From CAWIVH01 sp963839475 (GTDB lineage Bacteria > Acidobacteriota > UBA6911), in the NCBI GenBank assembly GCA_963839475.1, contig CAWIVH010000020.1:186001-250000 (forward strand): DNA of 64,000 nt. The letters are read 5' to 3'. A program made the translations under genes and the position numbers. Shown here in pieces: positions 8,766 through 17,791 of this stretch (within the stretch, counting starts at the first letter, position 1; each line of letters begins with the position of its first letter). The notes under the pieces were generated by a model that had not been told where the DNA came from, did not search any database, and saw only the letters and a program-made list of their open reading frames with translations.

Positions 8766-10369
8766 GCCATTCCCGTCACATTCCAGCAGCGCTGGTCCAG
8801 TTCAATCCCTTTCAGGTGTTTCGGAGCCAATTCCTCAACGCGGACCAGGTCCTTCACGAGCTCATAAGTGCTTTGGCTGATCAGGATCTGCCCGCCGGCG
8901 GCTGCGCCGCAAAGACGGGCCGCGAGGTTTACATCATTCCCGAGCACGGTGTATTCGAGCCTTTTGACGGAGCCGAAATTACCGACGATCGTATCGCCAG
9001 TGCTCACGCCGATCCCAATGGGCGGAACCAGCCACTGGCTGCGCCAGCGTTCAATAACCTCCTGGTGGGCAGCCTGCATTTCCAGCGCAAGCCTGACGGC
9101 GCGCAGCGCGTGATCGGCCTGGCGCTCGGGAGCATTGAAAAAACACATCACGGAATCCCCGATATATTTGTCCAGCGTCCCTTCGTGAGCCAGGACGAGA
9201 TCCGTCAGGGTGGAAAGGTGGTCGTTGAGGATCACCTGCCCCAGTTCGGGCTCAATACACTCGGACATATGGGTGAATCCACGGATGTCCGAAAAAAGAG
9301 TGCTGATAGGGATCCGGTCGCCGGTCAGGAGGTCGGTATCGCCGGCGGCAAGCAGTCTCTTCATGACCTCCGGCCCGACGCACTGCCCGAAAGCATTCCG
9401 GAGTTTTTGCGCCTGAAGCCCCTCAAAAATCGCGGTGTCGATCTGGCTGGCGATGGCGTGGATCAGGTGGATGTCCATCCGGGTGAAGGCATTCCGCCCG
9501 CGGCGATTGACGACACCGAGCACGCCGATCAGCTTGTCGCGCAGGATCAGGGGCTGGCCAAGAATCGAACGGATGGGGCCCGACGGATAGGTCCGGTTTA
9601 TCAGTCGTGCGGTTTCAATCGCCTCGCGAGTGACCGCGTGAATTGGGCTTTGCGGATTGCCGTAGGCAAGGATGTCCTGGTGCGTTGCGGCGCGCAACTC
9701 AAGTTCTCTTCCTGCCTGGTCGAACAGCATGATGAACCCGGTCTGCGCATCAATGGTCCTGCAGATTTCGGGCAAGATGGCGTCGAGCATATCCTGCAGG
9801 TTCTCGTGAGTATCGCGAATGCGGTCGATCCGGAAGATGGTTTCCAGCTCTTTCTTTTCCCGGCGTAATTCCCGCATGACGTGCCCCAGCTGCATGGCCG
9901 AATCAATCTGGCTGACAGCGTTATCTATCAGCTCCTTCGCCTCGGGAACGAACTTCTTCCCCAGAGTGGCCAGAATCAGGGCGCCAAGGCCTGCGCGGCC
10001 GACTCGGAGAGGAAGAGCCAGGTAGTGCGTGACGCTCCCGTCAGGCTGGGTGCTTTCGTCTTCGACCGACTTTCCGGAAGCCAGTGATAATGCTCGCGAA
10101 GCAAGCTCACAAGCGCGCGACATGACCGCATCGTTCCCTGCCTGTGCCCGGTCCACCGTCGCCCGAAGCTGCAATTCTCCGGTCTCATCGTCTCGTTGAA
10201 AAATAAGCCCGAGATCAACGTCAGCCGACTCGACCAGCCTACCCAAGCCCGCCGCAGCCAACTCCTCCTCATCCTCAACGTTGTCCCGAATGCGATCTAT
10301 TTCACGCATCAAGTCGATAGATCGGTTTTTCCATTTGAGCAGGTTCTGCAACTCAGCCACGTTTTGCAT
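8762..10369 (-). CDS. GAF-domain adenylate/guanylate cyclase (class III)
   Basis: 535 residues, no membrane segment. Two GAF-like sensory domains lie at about 20-165 and 185-335. A class III nucleotidyl cyclase domain closes the protein; its two metal-binding Asp residues lie in LFSDIRGFT and YIGDSVMCFF, and a VLGNDVNLAARL block matches the family. It should make cAMP or cGMP in response to a ligand or redox signal bound by GAF. The start at 10369 is supported by GGGGAG upstream and by a promoter at 10398-10426 that lies inside the longer open frame, excluding the upstream start. It is the first gene of the operon with the activase and dehydratase, an unusual pairing. Confidence 0.88.
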   Translation of the reverse strand: MQNVAELQNLLKWKNRSIDLMREIDRIRDNVEDEEELAAAGLGRLVESADVDLGLIFQRDDETGELQLRATVDRAQAGNDAVMSRACELASRALSLASGKSVEDESTQPDGSVTHYLALPLRVGRAGLGALILATLGKKFVPEAKELIDNAVSQIDSAMQLGHVMRELRREKKELETIFRIDRIRDTHENLQDMLDAILPEICRTIDAQTGFIMLFDQAGRELELRAATHQDILAYGNPQSPIHAVTREAIETARLINRTYPSGPIRSILGQPLILRDKLIGVLGVVNRRGRNAFTRMDIHLIHAIASQIDTAIFEGLQAQKLRNAFGQCVGPEVMKRLLAAGDTDLLTGDRIPISTLFSDIRGFTHMSECIEPELGQVILNDHLSTLTDLVLAHEGTLDKYIGDSVMCFFNAPERQADHALRAVRLALEMQAAHQEVIERWRSQWLVPPIGIGVSTGDTIVGNFGSVKRLEYTVLGNDVNLAARLCGAAAGGQILISQSTYELVKDLVRVEELAPKHLKGIELDQRCWNVTGMA

Positions 10370-10397
10370 GTTGGAAGTCTCCCCTGGAAATGTCCGA

Positions 10398-10426
10398 ATT
10401 ATAAAGGATGGCGGCCCATTCGGTAA
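10398..10426 (-). promoter_or_regulatory. Sigma-70-type promoter of the cyclase-hypE-hypD operon
   Basis: On the minus strand a perfect TATAAT lies at 10403-10398, and TTACCG at 10426-10421 is a weak -35, with 17 bp between them. The predicted transcript starts about 20 bases before the cyclase ATG and includes its Shine-Dalgarno. The poor -35 hints at an activator or an extracytoplasmic cue, but no operator is evident. Confidence 0.6.
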
Positions 10427-10579
10427 CTGGGGAGAATGACATGTCGCGGTTTTTATGTTGCGAGGCATAAGGCCTGTGAGTATCTTCAGTTGGAGGCAGG
10501 ATCGGGAGTCCTGCACACAACTCGAATCCTAGTAGCTGATTATTCAAGCCTGTCCACAAGACTGAATCGAGAGGCTGTT

Positions 10580-13507
10580 ATGCAAAAGTATCTGCAGATA
10601 CTTCTCCTTTTGCTGCCGGGACCGCTTCAAAGCCAGGAAAAACTGATTTCGGCAAAGTTAGAATCCACACCGATTGTGGCGCGAACACCTGCCGGTGAAC
10701 GCCAGATGATACTCGCAGAAATCAACTCGGACGGTATGAAAGAGGCAACGCTTCGCCTTACATCACCGGAGTGGCCCCGTCCGATAGAGCATCGGGCAGC
10801 TGAAATTGACAAAGGAATAAAGACTTTCACTATCGGTGTGCCTGTGGCAACGTCGTCTTTAACGGTCAATGGATCCATCGAATGGAACGGCCAGAAAAAA
10901 GAAATGGAGCCCATTACACTCTCTCCGCCCAAGCGCTGGACCGTTTACCTGGTTCAGCATTCCCACACTGATATCGGCTACACCCGGCCACAAACGGAAA
11001 TCCTGCCCGAACATCTTCGCTACATTGACTACGCCCTCGATTTTTGCGACCTGACAGATTCCTATCCTGAAGAAGCCAGGTTTCGCTGGACATGCGAGAT
11101 TTCTTGGGCCGTGCGGGAATATTTGCGCAAACGGCCACCCGAACAGATCGAGAGGTTGAAAAGAAGGGTTAAGGAAGGGCGGATTGAACTGACGGGCATG
11201 TTCCTGAACATGTCCGAAATAGCCGATGAAGGATCCCTGGCAGCATCTCTTCAGCCGCTGGCTGAAATCCGCTCCGTATTCGGGGACAATGTCCGCTCGG
11301 CCATGCAGAATGACGTCAATGGTGCCGCCTGGTGTCTCCCCGATTATTTCAGCGGCATCGGGATCCGATACCTGACTATGGGCATCAACAAAACGCGATC
11401 CATATTGCCTTTCTCTCGACCGACGGCGTTCTGGTGGGAATCCCCAAGCGGCAAGCGTCTACTCGCCTTTCGCCCGGATCATTACATGACCGGGAATTTC
11501 TGGCAGATCCAGCAAGGGCAGGCAGAGGCTATCGTACCGGGGCTGGGAAGATACCTGAACAATCTGGTAGGCGCGGGATATCCCTGGGACCGGATTGCCG
11601 CGCAGTTCTCCGGTTACTACACAGACAACTCCCCGCCGGCACGCAAGGTCTGCGACCTCGTAAAAACATGGAATGAATCCTATATCACGCCGCGCTTGAG
11701 AATAGCCACGGCGCGCGAGTTCCTGGAATTTGTGGAGAAAAACCATGCCCAGGCCCTCCCGGTTCATCGGCAGGCATGGCCCGACTGGTGGACGGACGGT
11801 TTCGGTTCCGCAGCGCGAGAAACTGCAGCTTCGAGGCAAACTCACGCGGCCATGCAGGTAAACGATGGCTTGATGGCGATGTCGGCGCTGCTTGGTCAGC
11901 CACCGAATCCGATGTCAGCGTCGAGATCGGCTGCGGTACATGAGTCGTTGCTCTTTTACGATGAGCACACATTCGGGGCTTCCGAAAGCATCAGCGATCC
12001 TCTGGCCGAAAACAGCATGATTCAATGGGGTGAAAAATCGGCCTATGCCTGGGACGCCGTCAAAAATGCGGGATTGATGCGGGAGGAGGCTCTGGGCCTG
12101 CTGCAGGATCTTATCCCCCGGTCGGACGTTCCCGTATTCGCCGTGTTTAATACGCTCGGGAGAACCCGGTCCGGCATGGTGACCGCTTTTATCGACCAGG
12201 AGATTCTCCCAAGGAACGGCAATGCCAGGATTATCGATCCCGCAACCGCAGAGGAGATTAAATATCAGGCCCTGAATTCCAGGGCTGAAGGTTCTTACTG
12301 GGCTTTCTGGGTCCACGACATCCCCGCGATGGGCTACAAGGTTTTCAGGATAACAGCTTCATCCGAAGGACTGCAGAAGCCACCAGAAGGTTCTGCCGGC
12401 ACAAGTGTGCTCGAAAACCGATATTACCGCCTCGAAGTGAATCCCAAAACCGGCGCCATCGCGAGTCTGAAAGATAAAGAGAGCGGACAGGAACTTGCCG
12501 ACGCGTCTGCGCCCTGGCAACTCGGCCAGTTTATCTATGAAATGGCCGTTGACCGGCGGGATTTCGATCGATCCGTTTTCCCGAAGAATCATCCATTCAA
12601 GAGGTCGACGCTTCGAAAGGTGGAAATCGGAGCCCCGAAGGCAGGCCCCCTCTGGCAAAGCCTGCTCGTTAAGGCTGAGGCCGACGGTTGCGTGGAACCC
12701 GCAGGATTCAAGATGGAAATCCGGCTGTTCGAGACGGAGAAAAGGCTGGAACTGCACTACTATATGCGAAAGGCGGCGGTGACAGCCCCGGAATCCATCT
12801 ACGTTGCATTCCCTTTCAATAGCCCGCAAGGCAGGGTGTTCTACGAGGGGCAGGGCGGAATCGTAACGCCCGGGGAAGGACAGTTGCCGGGATCCGCCTC
12901 GGATTGGCAAACCATTCAGAGCTTCCTGGCGCTGCGCAATCCATCGGGGCAGATCGTGCTTACCAGTAATGATGTTCCGCTGGTTCAGCTGGGCGAGATA
13001 AACCTGGGAAAATGGCAGCCGGTAACGAAAATCGAAAAGCCCCACGTATTCTCGTGGGTCATGAATAACTACTGGTTCACAAACTTCAGAGCCTCTCAGG
13101 ACGGTGAGTTCCGCTGGAGCTACGCTCTGACGTCTGAAAAGAACTCCAATAACCTCTCCGCCTCGAAATTTGGCTGGGATACTCGAATCCCGCTGATCGG
13201 GCGAGTGCTGCCGCCGGGTGCTTCAGCGAGTCGGAAACCATTCATGTCTTCGCTGCAGATCGATTCTCCCGGCATCCAGCTTATCGCAGCCCGTACCGGC
13301 CGGAACGGAAGCAATGTCATTCTTTTGTTGAGGGAAATCGAGGGTAAAAGATCGCGCGCCAGGATTTCGGCCGCCATGAAGGGATCGCAAGTGCGGGAAG
13401 TCAACGCCCTGGAGGAGCCTACGCAGCCGCAGAATCCGGAACTGGAATTCGCGCCATTCGAAGCCAAATTTGTCTCAGTATCGACGCCGGGAAGAATACG
13501 GCAATAG
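10580..13507 (+). CDS. Exported glycoside hydrolase family 38-like alpha-mannosidase
   Basis: 975 residues. Residues 1-19 form a signal peptide (MQKYLQILLLLLPGPLQSQ), so the enzyme acts in the periplasm or outside. The catalytic domain carries the GH38 zinc-site block HSHTDIGYT (H129, D131) and a QNDVNGA segment whose Asp245 fits the nucleophile. C-terminal beta-rich regions with LEVNPKTGAIASLKDKESG are typical of the GH38 C-terminal domain. It should release mannose from alpha-linked glycans. I chose the ATG at 10580, with GAGAGG upstream; the longer frame lacks a signal sequence. It is divergent from the cyclase operon, with a 210-bp gap between them. Confidence 0.85.
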   Translation: MQKYLQILLLLLPGPLQSQEKLISAKLESTPIVARTPAGERQMILAEINSDGMKEATLRLTSPEWPRPIEHRAAEIDKGIKTFTIGVPVATSSLTVNGSIEWNGQKKEMEPITLSPPKRWTVYLVQHSHTDIGYTRPQTEILPEHLRYIDYALDFCDLTDSYPEEARFRWTCEISWAVREYLRKRPPEQIERLKRRVKEGRIELTGMFLNMSEIADEGSLAASLQPLAEIRSVFGDNVRSAMQNDVNGAAWCLPDYFSGIGIRYLTMGINKTRSILPFSRPTAFWWESPSGKRLLAFRPDHYMTGNFWQIQQGQAEAIVPGLGRYLNNLVGAGYPWDRIAAQFSGYYTDNSPPARKVCDLVKTWNESYITPRLRIATAREFLEFVEKNHAQALPVHRQAWPDWWTDGFGSAARETAASRQTHAAMQVNDGLMAMSALLGQPPNPMSASRSAAVHESLLFYDEHTFGASESISDPLAENSMIQWGEKSAYAWDAVKNAGLMREEALGLLQDLIPRSDVPVFAVFNTLGRTRSGMVTAFIDQEILPRNGNARIIDPATAEEIKYQALNSRAEGSYWAFWVHDIPAMGYKVFRITASSEGLQKPPEGSAGTSVLENRYYRLEVNPKTGAIASLKDKESGQELADASAPWQLGQFIYEMAVDRRDFDRSVFPKNHPFKRSTLRKVEIGAPKAGPLWQSLLVKAEADGCVEPAGFKMEIRLFETEKRLELHYYMRKAAVTAPESIYVAFPFNSPQGRVFYEGQGGIVTPGEGQLPGSASDWQTIQSFLALRNPSGQIVLTSNDVPLVQLGEINLGKWQPVTKIEKPHVFSWVMNNYWFTNFRASQDGEFRWSYALTSEKNSNNLSASKFGWDTRIPLIGRVLPPGASASRKPFMSSLQIDSPGIQLIAARTGRNGSNVILLLREIEGKRSRARISAAMKGSQVREVNALEEPTQPQNPELEFAPFEAKFVSVSTPGRIRQ

Positions 13508-13526
13508 TCGCACAGGCACCATGCCG

Positions 13527-13565
13527 ATCGCCCAACTTCACACATCTCGGATGGCGATGGGCGAT
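13527..13565. terminator. Hairpin downstream of the GH38 gene
   Basis: The perfect 8-bp arms ATCGCCCA (13527-13534) and TGGGCGAT (13558-13565) form a stem with a 23-base loop, followed by only two further Ts. It lies between the GH38 stop and the promoter region of EF-G, and is a weak candidate terminator. Confidence 0.4.
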
Positions 13566-13636
13566 TTCCGTCATGCTATTGACACATTTGGTACTATTCA
13601 TAGCTCATTTTCGACTTCAAGAAAGAGGTTAGGGCT

Positions 13637-15724
13637 TTGATCAGGGACCTGAAACGCGTACGGAACATCGGAATCAGCGCCCACATCGATTCCGGCAAAA
13701 CAACATTGACCGAGCGCATCCTCTATTACACCCAGAGGATCCGCGTAATGCACGATGTCAAGGGCAAGGACGGCGTGGGGGCGACCATGGACTCCATGGA
13801 CCTCGAACGGGAGCGTGGAATAACCATTGCTTCTGCCGCCACCTATTGCGAATGGGCCGGTCACTTTGTCAACATTATCGATACTCCGGGTCACGTCGAC
13901 TTCACCATAGAGGTGGAGCGGTCTCTGCGCGTGCTCGATGGAGCGATTCTCGTTCTCTGCGGCGTCGCAGGCGTGCAGTCCCAGTCCCTGACAGTGGACC
14001 GCCAGATGCGCCGCTACAATGTGCCTCGTGTCGCATTCATCAACAAACTGGACCGTTCAGGAGCGAATCCATTCCGCGTGACCGAGCAATTGCGCGACAA
14101 GCTCAAGCTCAACGCCGTCATGATGCAGATCCCGATCGGGCTGGAAGCCCAGTTTGAAGGAGTGGTGGACCTCGTCACCATGCAGGCGCATTACTTCGAC
14201 GGCTCCAACGGCGAGATCCGGCGGACGGAGCCGATACCGGCCGCATTGGAAGAGCAAGCGCGTGAAAAACGTCAGGAAATGCTGGAAGCCGCTTCCATGT
14301 TTTCCGACGAACTGCTGGAAGCGGTGCTCGAAGACCGGGCGACTCCGGAAATGATATATCCTGCCGTGCGCAAAGGTACGATCGATCTGAAGCTCGCACC
14401 TGTATTCCTTGGTTCGGCCTACAAGAACAAGGCCGTGCAGCCGCTGCTGGACGCCGTTACCCGATACCTGCCGGATCCCACGGAAGTCAAAAACGAGGCG
14501 CTCGACCTTACCCAGGAAGAAGCCAAGATAACGCTTACCGCAGACGCGAGCGACCCGCTGGTGGCCCTCGCCTTCAAACTCGAGGAAACCCGATTCGGCC
14601 AGCTGACCTACATTCGCATCTACCAGGGCAGCATGAAAAAAGGCGATACGATCGTGAACCGCAGGACGGGAAAGGATGTCCGGGTTGGGAGGCTCGTGCG
14701 GATGCACTCCAACGAAATGGAGGATATCGTCGAGTCGAACGCGGGTGACATCGTTGCTCTCTTCGGTATCGACTGCGCCTCGGGTGACACCTTCACCTCA
14801 GACAAAATCAATGTGGCCATGACGTCGATGCATGTGCCGGACCCCGTTATCCATCTCACGGTCAAACCCAAAGACCGTAAAATGGCGGCCAACATGTCCA
14901 AAGCCCTTAACCGTTTTACAAAGGAAGATCCCACCTTTAAAACACGCGTCGACGAAGAATCCGGCGAGACCATCATCTCGGGAATGGGGGAACTTCACCT
15001 CGACGTCTATGTCGAGCGTATGAAGCGCGAGTACGCTGCGGAGGTGGAAACCGGGGCGCCCCAGGTCGCCTACCGGGAGGCCATCAGCCAGAGGGCGGAA
15101 TTCAATTACACTCACAAAAAACAGACCGGAGGATCCGGACAATACGGACGCGTCGCCGGTTATATTGAACCGCTGGAAAGCGGAGACTTCGAGTTTGTGG
15201 ACGACATCGTGGGCGGAGCCATCCCGAGGGAATTCATCCCTTCCGTTGAGAAAGGGCTCCGTTCGATGTTGAAAAAGGGCCGGATGATCGGCTTCCCGGT
15301 GACAGGATTGAGGGTGGTGATCAATGACGGTGCATCCCATTCGGTTGACTCGTCCGACGCAGCCTTCCAGGCCGCGGCTCGAGGCGCCTTCCGGGAGGTG
15401 TATCACAGAGCCAAGCCGCAGATACTCGAGCCTTTGATGAAAGTCTCGGTGGAAGGACCCATTGAATTCCAGGGCGCTTTTGTCCGAACCATCATGCAGC
15501 GTCGCGGAATTATCGTGGGGACAACCGAATCGGAAGGTTTCGCCCGGGTCGACGCCGACGTTCCGTTATCGGAAATGTTTGGCTATTCCACGGACCTGAG
15601 ATCGGCGAGCCAGGGCAAAGCCGAGTTTACGATGGAATTCAATCGTTATGTGCCGGTGCCATCGGAAGTATCCAAAGAGCTGATCAAAAAATTCGGCACA
15701 GGGCTGGATAAAGACGAAGAGTAA
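13637..15724 (+). CDS. fusA: Translation elongation factor G, mitochondrial/spirochaete EF-G1 type
   Basis: 695 residues with all GTPase motifs: G1 AHIDSGKTT, G2 RGITI, G3 DTPGH and G4 NKLD, followed by EF-G domains II-V. It drives ribosomal translocation. The P-loop Ser (HIDSGKTTLTERILYYT) and the MHDVKGKDGVGATMDSM segment match the EF-G1 group shared by mitochondria and the spirochaete/planctomycete/deltaproteobacterial SPD factors, not the canonical HIDAGKTT bacterial EF-G. It starts at TTG, since no ATG fits before the conserved N-terminus. The usual str-operon neighbours (rpsL, rpsG, tuf) are absent, consistent with the SPD type. A TTGACA hexamer lies at 13579-13584. A RecA-like ATPase gene follows after 18 bp. 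Confidence 0.93.
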   Translation: MIRDLKRVRNIGISAHIDSGKTTLTERILYYTQRIRVMHDVKGKDGVGATMDSMDLERERGITIASAATYCEWAGHFVNIIDTPGHVDFTIEVERSLRVLDGAILVLCGVAGVQSQSLTVDRQMRRYNVPRVAFINKLDRSGANPFRVTEQLRDKLKLNAVMMQIPIGLEAQFEGVVDLVTMQAHYFDGSNGEIRRTEPIPAALEEQAREKRQEMLEAASMFSDELLEAVLEDRATPEMIYPAVRKGTIDLKLAPVFLGSAYKNKAVQPLLDAVTRYLPDPTEVKNEALDLTQEEAKITLTADASDPLVALAFKLEETRFGQLTYIRIYQGSMKKGDTIVNRRTGKDVRVGRLVRMHSNEMEDIVESNAGDIVALFGIDCASGDTFTSDKINVAMTSMHVPDPVIHLTVKPKDRKMAANMSKALNRFTKEDPTFKTRVDEESGETIISGMGELHLDVYVERMKREYAAEVETGAPQVAYREAISQRAEFNYTHKKQTGGSGQYGRVAGYIEPLESGDFEFVDDIVGGAIPREFIPSVEKGLRSMLKKGRMIGFPVTGLRVVINDGASHSVDSSDAAFQAAARGAFREVYHRAKPQILEPLMKVSVEGPIEFQGAFVRTIMQRRGIIVGTTESEGFARVDADVPLSEMFGYSTDLRSASQGKAEFTMEFNRYVPVPSEVSKELIKKFGTGLDKDEE

Positions 15725-15742
15725 AGGACCGGGAGACACGCC

Positions 15743-16444
15743 ATGCATAGCAAAGAACTTAATGAGCGCAGCCCGCTTCGGCTGCTGGAGCAGTCGATTC
15801 ACGGCGGCCTCGGCCGCGGGAACATAGGTGTGGTGGTCGCCCGGCATGGACTGGGAAAAAGCGCTTTCCTGGTCGGCGTTGCGTTGGACGATCTTATGCG
15901 GGGGCGTAAAGTACTTCACGTCGCAATCGACGAACCTGTCGAAAAAATCCGGGATTATTACGACGAAATCTTTATGGATCTGGCCAGGACTTCCGGCCTG
16001 GAGAACATAGGGGCCGAGCGGCTGGAGATAGAAAGAAACCGCAACATCCACACATACCTGGGCAACAGTTTCTCCATCGCCAAATTGCGTGATGCCTTGG
16101 AGTTCCTGAAAACCTATATGGATTTCAGGCCCTCGACGCTGATCATCGAGGGATTCAAATTCGAGAAAGCCACCACTGAAACCATGGCTGAACTCCGGGA
16201 AATAGCCCGCGAAATCGATGGCGAACTCTGGATGTCAGCAGTCACCCACCGTCACTCCAAATTCAACGATCGCGGAATACCCGAACCGCTGGCCCATCTC
16301 GATCAGGCCGTAGATGTCATCCTGTCCATGGAACAGGGAGACAAGGCGGTTCATTTGCGCCTGCTGAAAGACCACAACAATCCGGATATCAGCGCCAGCC
16401 ATGTAGCCCTCGATCCAACAACACTGCTGCTGGTGCAGGAATAA
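15743..16444 (+). CDS. RecA/KaiC-like P-loop protein with a variant Walker A motif
   Basis: A 233-residue soluble protein of unknown function. It opens like a RecA-fold ATPase: GNIGVVVARHGLGKSAFLVG is a P-loop in which the first Gly of GxxxxGKS is replaced by Ala. KVLHVAIDE follows as beta-strand 2, then STLIIEGFKFE as a Walker-B-like strand and VDVILSMEQGDKAVHLRLLK at the end. Such folds occur in RadA/KaiC-type ATPases. It begins 18 bp after EF-G with GGGAG upstream, so it is probably cotranscribed, suggesting a role near translation or stress response. I cannot name a family. Confidence 0.7.
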   Translation: MHSKELNERSPLRLLEQSIHGGLGRGNIGVVVARHGLGKSAFLVGVALDDLMRGRKVLHVAIDEPVEKIRDYYDEIFMDLARTSGLENIGAERLEIERNRNIHTYLGNSFSIAKLRDALEFLKTYMDFRPSTLIIEGFKFEKATTETMAELREIAREIDGELWMSAVTHRHSKFNDRGIPEPLAHLDQAVDVILSMEQGDKAVHLRLLKDHNNPDISASHVALDPTTLLLVQE

Positions 16445-16468
16445 AAAACGCCGCCGGATTGGACCGTG

Positions 16469-16484
16469 AGGACCGCAAAGAAAC
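16469..16484 (+). repeat. Dispersed 16-bp repeat, copy 1
   Basis: AGGACCGCAAAGAAAC is repeated exactly at 38428-38443, and a shortened form lies at 26256-26266. All three lie at or just after the 3' end of a plus-strand gene. Confidence 0.5.
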
Positions 16485-16651
16485 TTATACGAAATCCTGT
16501 GGGGCGTTTGTGCGCTCCGAGGCTCCAATCGTTCGCGGCCGGCTCGCAGGCCCGTATAATCCGGTTTTCCCGAACCCGACTTTCTGCGCTCGCCGAACTA
16601 CGCAAATAGGGCAGAGACTGAGCAGAAAACAGCTGAAGAGGTCGGCAAGGA

Positions 16652-17212
16652 CTATCTCGGCCAGAGCCAACCGAAAACACCGGCGGTGAACAAAGAGTAG
16701 ATCAACCCGTCCGCCATCGATTTGAACGTCAGGCCCCAACCCCTGCTGTACCAGATGGACATCTGCAGTAGTGCCATCGAATAGCCCATAAAAGCACTGG
16801 CTCCGACCATTTGAAACACTCTCAGGTAGGAGGAGCCGGGAGGCAGGGCGCGGCCGCCGATATAGGCTGAAAAATAGCTGACGAAAGCCGCGTAGACAAA
16901 CCACAGGGCGAGGTTCTTCCCCATGTTGACCTGTCCATTCGGCATTACCGTCATGGCGAGAACGGGCCCCCGGTTCATCTTTTCGACGAATTCGGGTGTG
17001 CGCAATTCGCGATGGTCTTTGGGCCTGGGCACCATGTAGTCACCCGGGGGGATTTTCAGTGGTCGAAGCGCCGACAGGACCTTATCCTCGTTCGGGATCC
17101 TGGGATAATCCCCTTTGTGCCAAGGCAGCACCATGTGGATTAGCGAACTTACGACAAATACAACTACAGCTGAAAGCAGAATTGGCAGCCAAAGCGCCGA
17201 TAGAGCCGTCAT
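16652..17212 (-). CDS. Conserved membrane protein of unknown function
   Basis: 186 residues. An N-terminal transmembrane helix (residues 4-25) is followed by a polar stretch with HKGDYPRIPNEDKVLSALR and a PxDY/PxP-rich segment. Two or three further helices follow in the C-terminal half (WFVYAAFVSYFSAYIGG, then YSLFTAGVFGWLWP at the end). I chose the ATG at 17212 because GGAGGGGG precedes it. It is the last gene of a minus-strand run that begins with the parvulin gene. I do not recognise the family. Confidence 0.6.
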   Translation of the reverse strand: MTALSALWLPILLSAVVVFVVSSLIHMVLPWHKGDYPRIPNEDKVLSALRPLKIPPGDYMVPRPKDHRELRTPEFVEKMNRGPVLAMTVMPNGQVNMGKNLALWFVYAAFVSYFSAYIGGRALPPGSSYLRVFQMVGASAFMGYSMALLQMSIWYSRGWGLTFKSMADGLIYSLFTAGVFGWLWPR

Positions 17213-17347
17213 CTGATTCCCCCTCCATGTTTGGGTGATCCCACAATTGCGTCGGCAAACCGCTTGAGTATTTTCCGCCGGAGGCAGACGAAATGGGCTC
17301 CCGACCACTCAAGGAGCATCGTTTCTCCCCGACAGGTTTTCCTACAT

Positions 17348-17758
17348 TCAGCTGGCACGCCGTCCCGGCATCTTCGCGCCCATCAACAGCGGCAGAGTTG
17401 CATAAACGCCAAGCATTGCCAGATAAACAGATCCGGATACGGGGTCCCGAGTCTCCAGGTATTCGCTGATGGATAATCCTCTCAATGATAGCACAAGGGT
17501 AAATTCCGCCACGAGCATGAGCGCAAGAGCAATGCCTCCCAAGGTCAAACGGTCGGCCCTCGCCGGGGGCGGATTCCAGCTTCGCAGAATACACCACGAA
17601 GCCAAAATCATGACCACCAGCATGACGGGCATTTCAGCCAGCTCGGCGATGCGGTTGCCCACCCGGGGCACGACGAACAACACCCTGATCGTCCCCAGGA
17701 TAAAACCCGCTCCGAAAACAAAGGCAAAATACAGGAGGCTGCGTTTGAGAAGCTGCAT
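17348..17758 (-). CDS. Small conserved four-helix membrane protein
   Basis: A 136-residue protein with four predicted helices: LLYFAFVFGAGFILGTIRVL, MPVMLVVMILASWCILRSW, a third around LGGIALALMLVAEFTLV, and YLAMLGVYATLPLL at the end. The loop VVPRVGNRIAELAEMP resembles a widespread uncharacterised bacterial family. It starts 33 bp downstream of the nucleoside hydrolase gene and may be cotranscribed with it. No function can be assigned. Confidence 0.62.
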   Translation of the reverse strand: MQLLKRSLLYFAFVFGAGFILGTIRVLFVVPRVGNRIAELAEMPVMLVVMILASWCILRSWNPPPARADRLTLGGIALALMLVAEFTLVLSLRGLSISEYLETRDPVSGSVYLAMLGVYATLPLLMGAKMPGRRAS

Positions 17759-17791
17759 GGTTCCGGCCTTGATTTTTGCTGCGAAATTTAG

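Noticed and set aside
10370..10516. Upstream start for the cyclase gene
   Set aside because: A TATAAT promoter lies inside this extension, and the ATG at 10369 has a good ribosome binding site.
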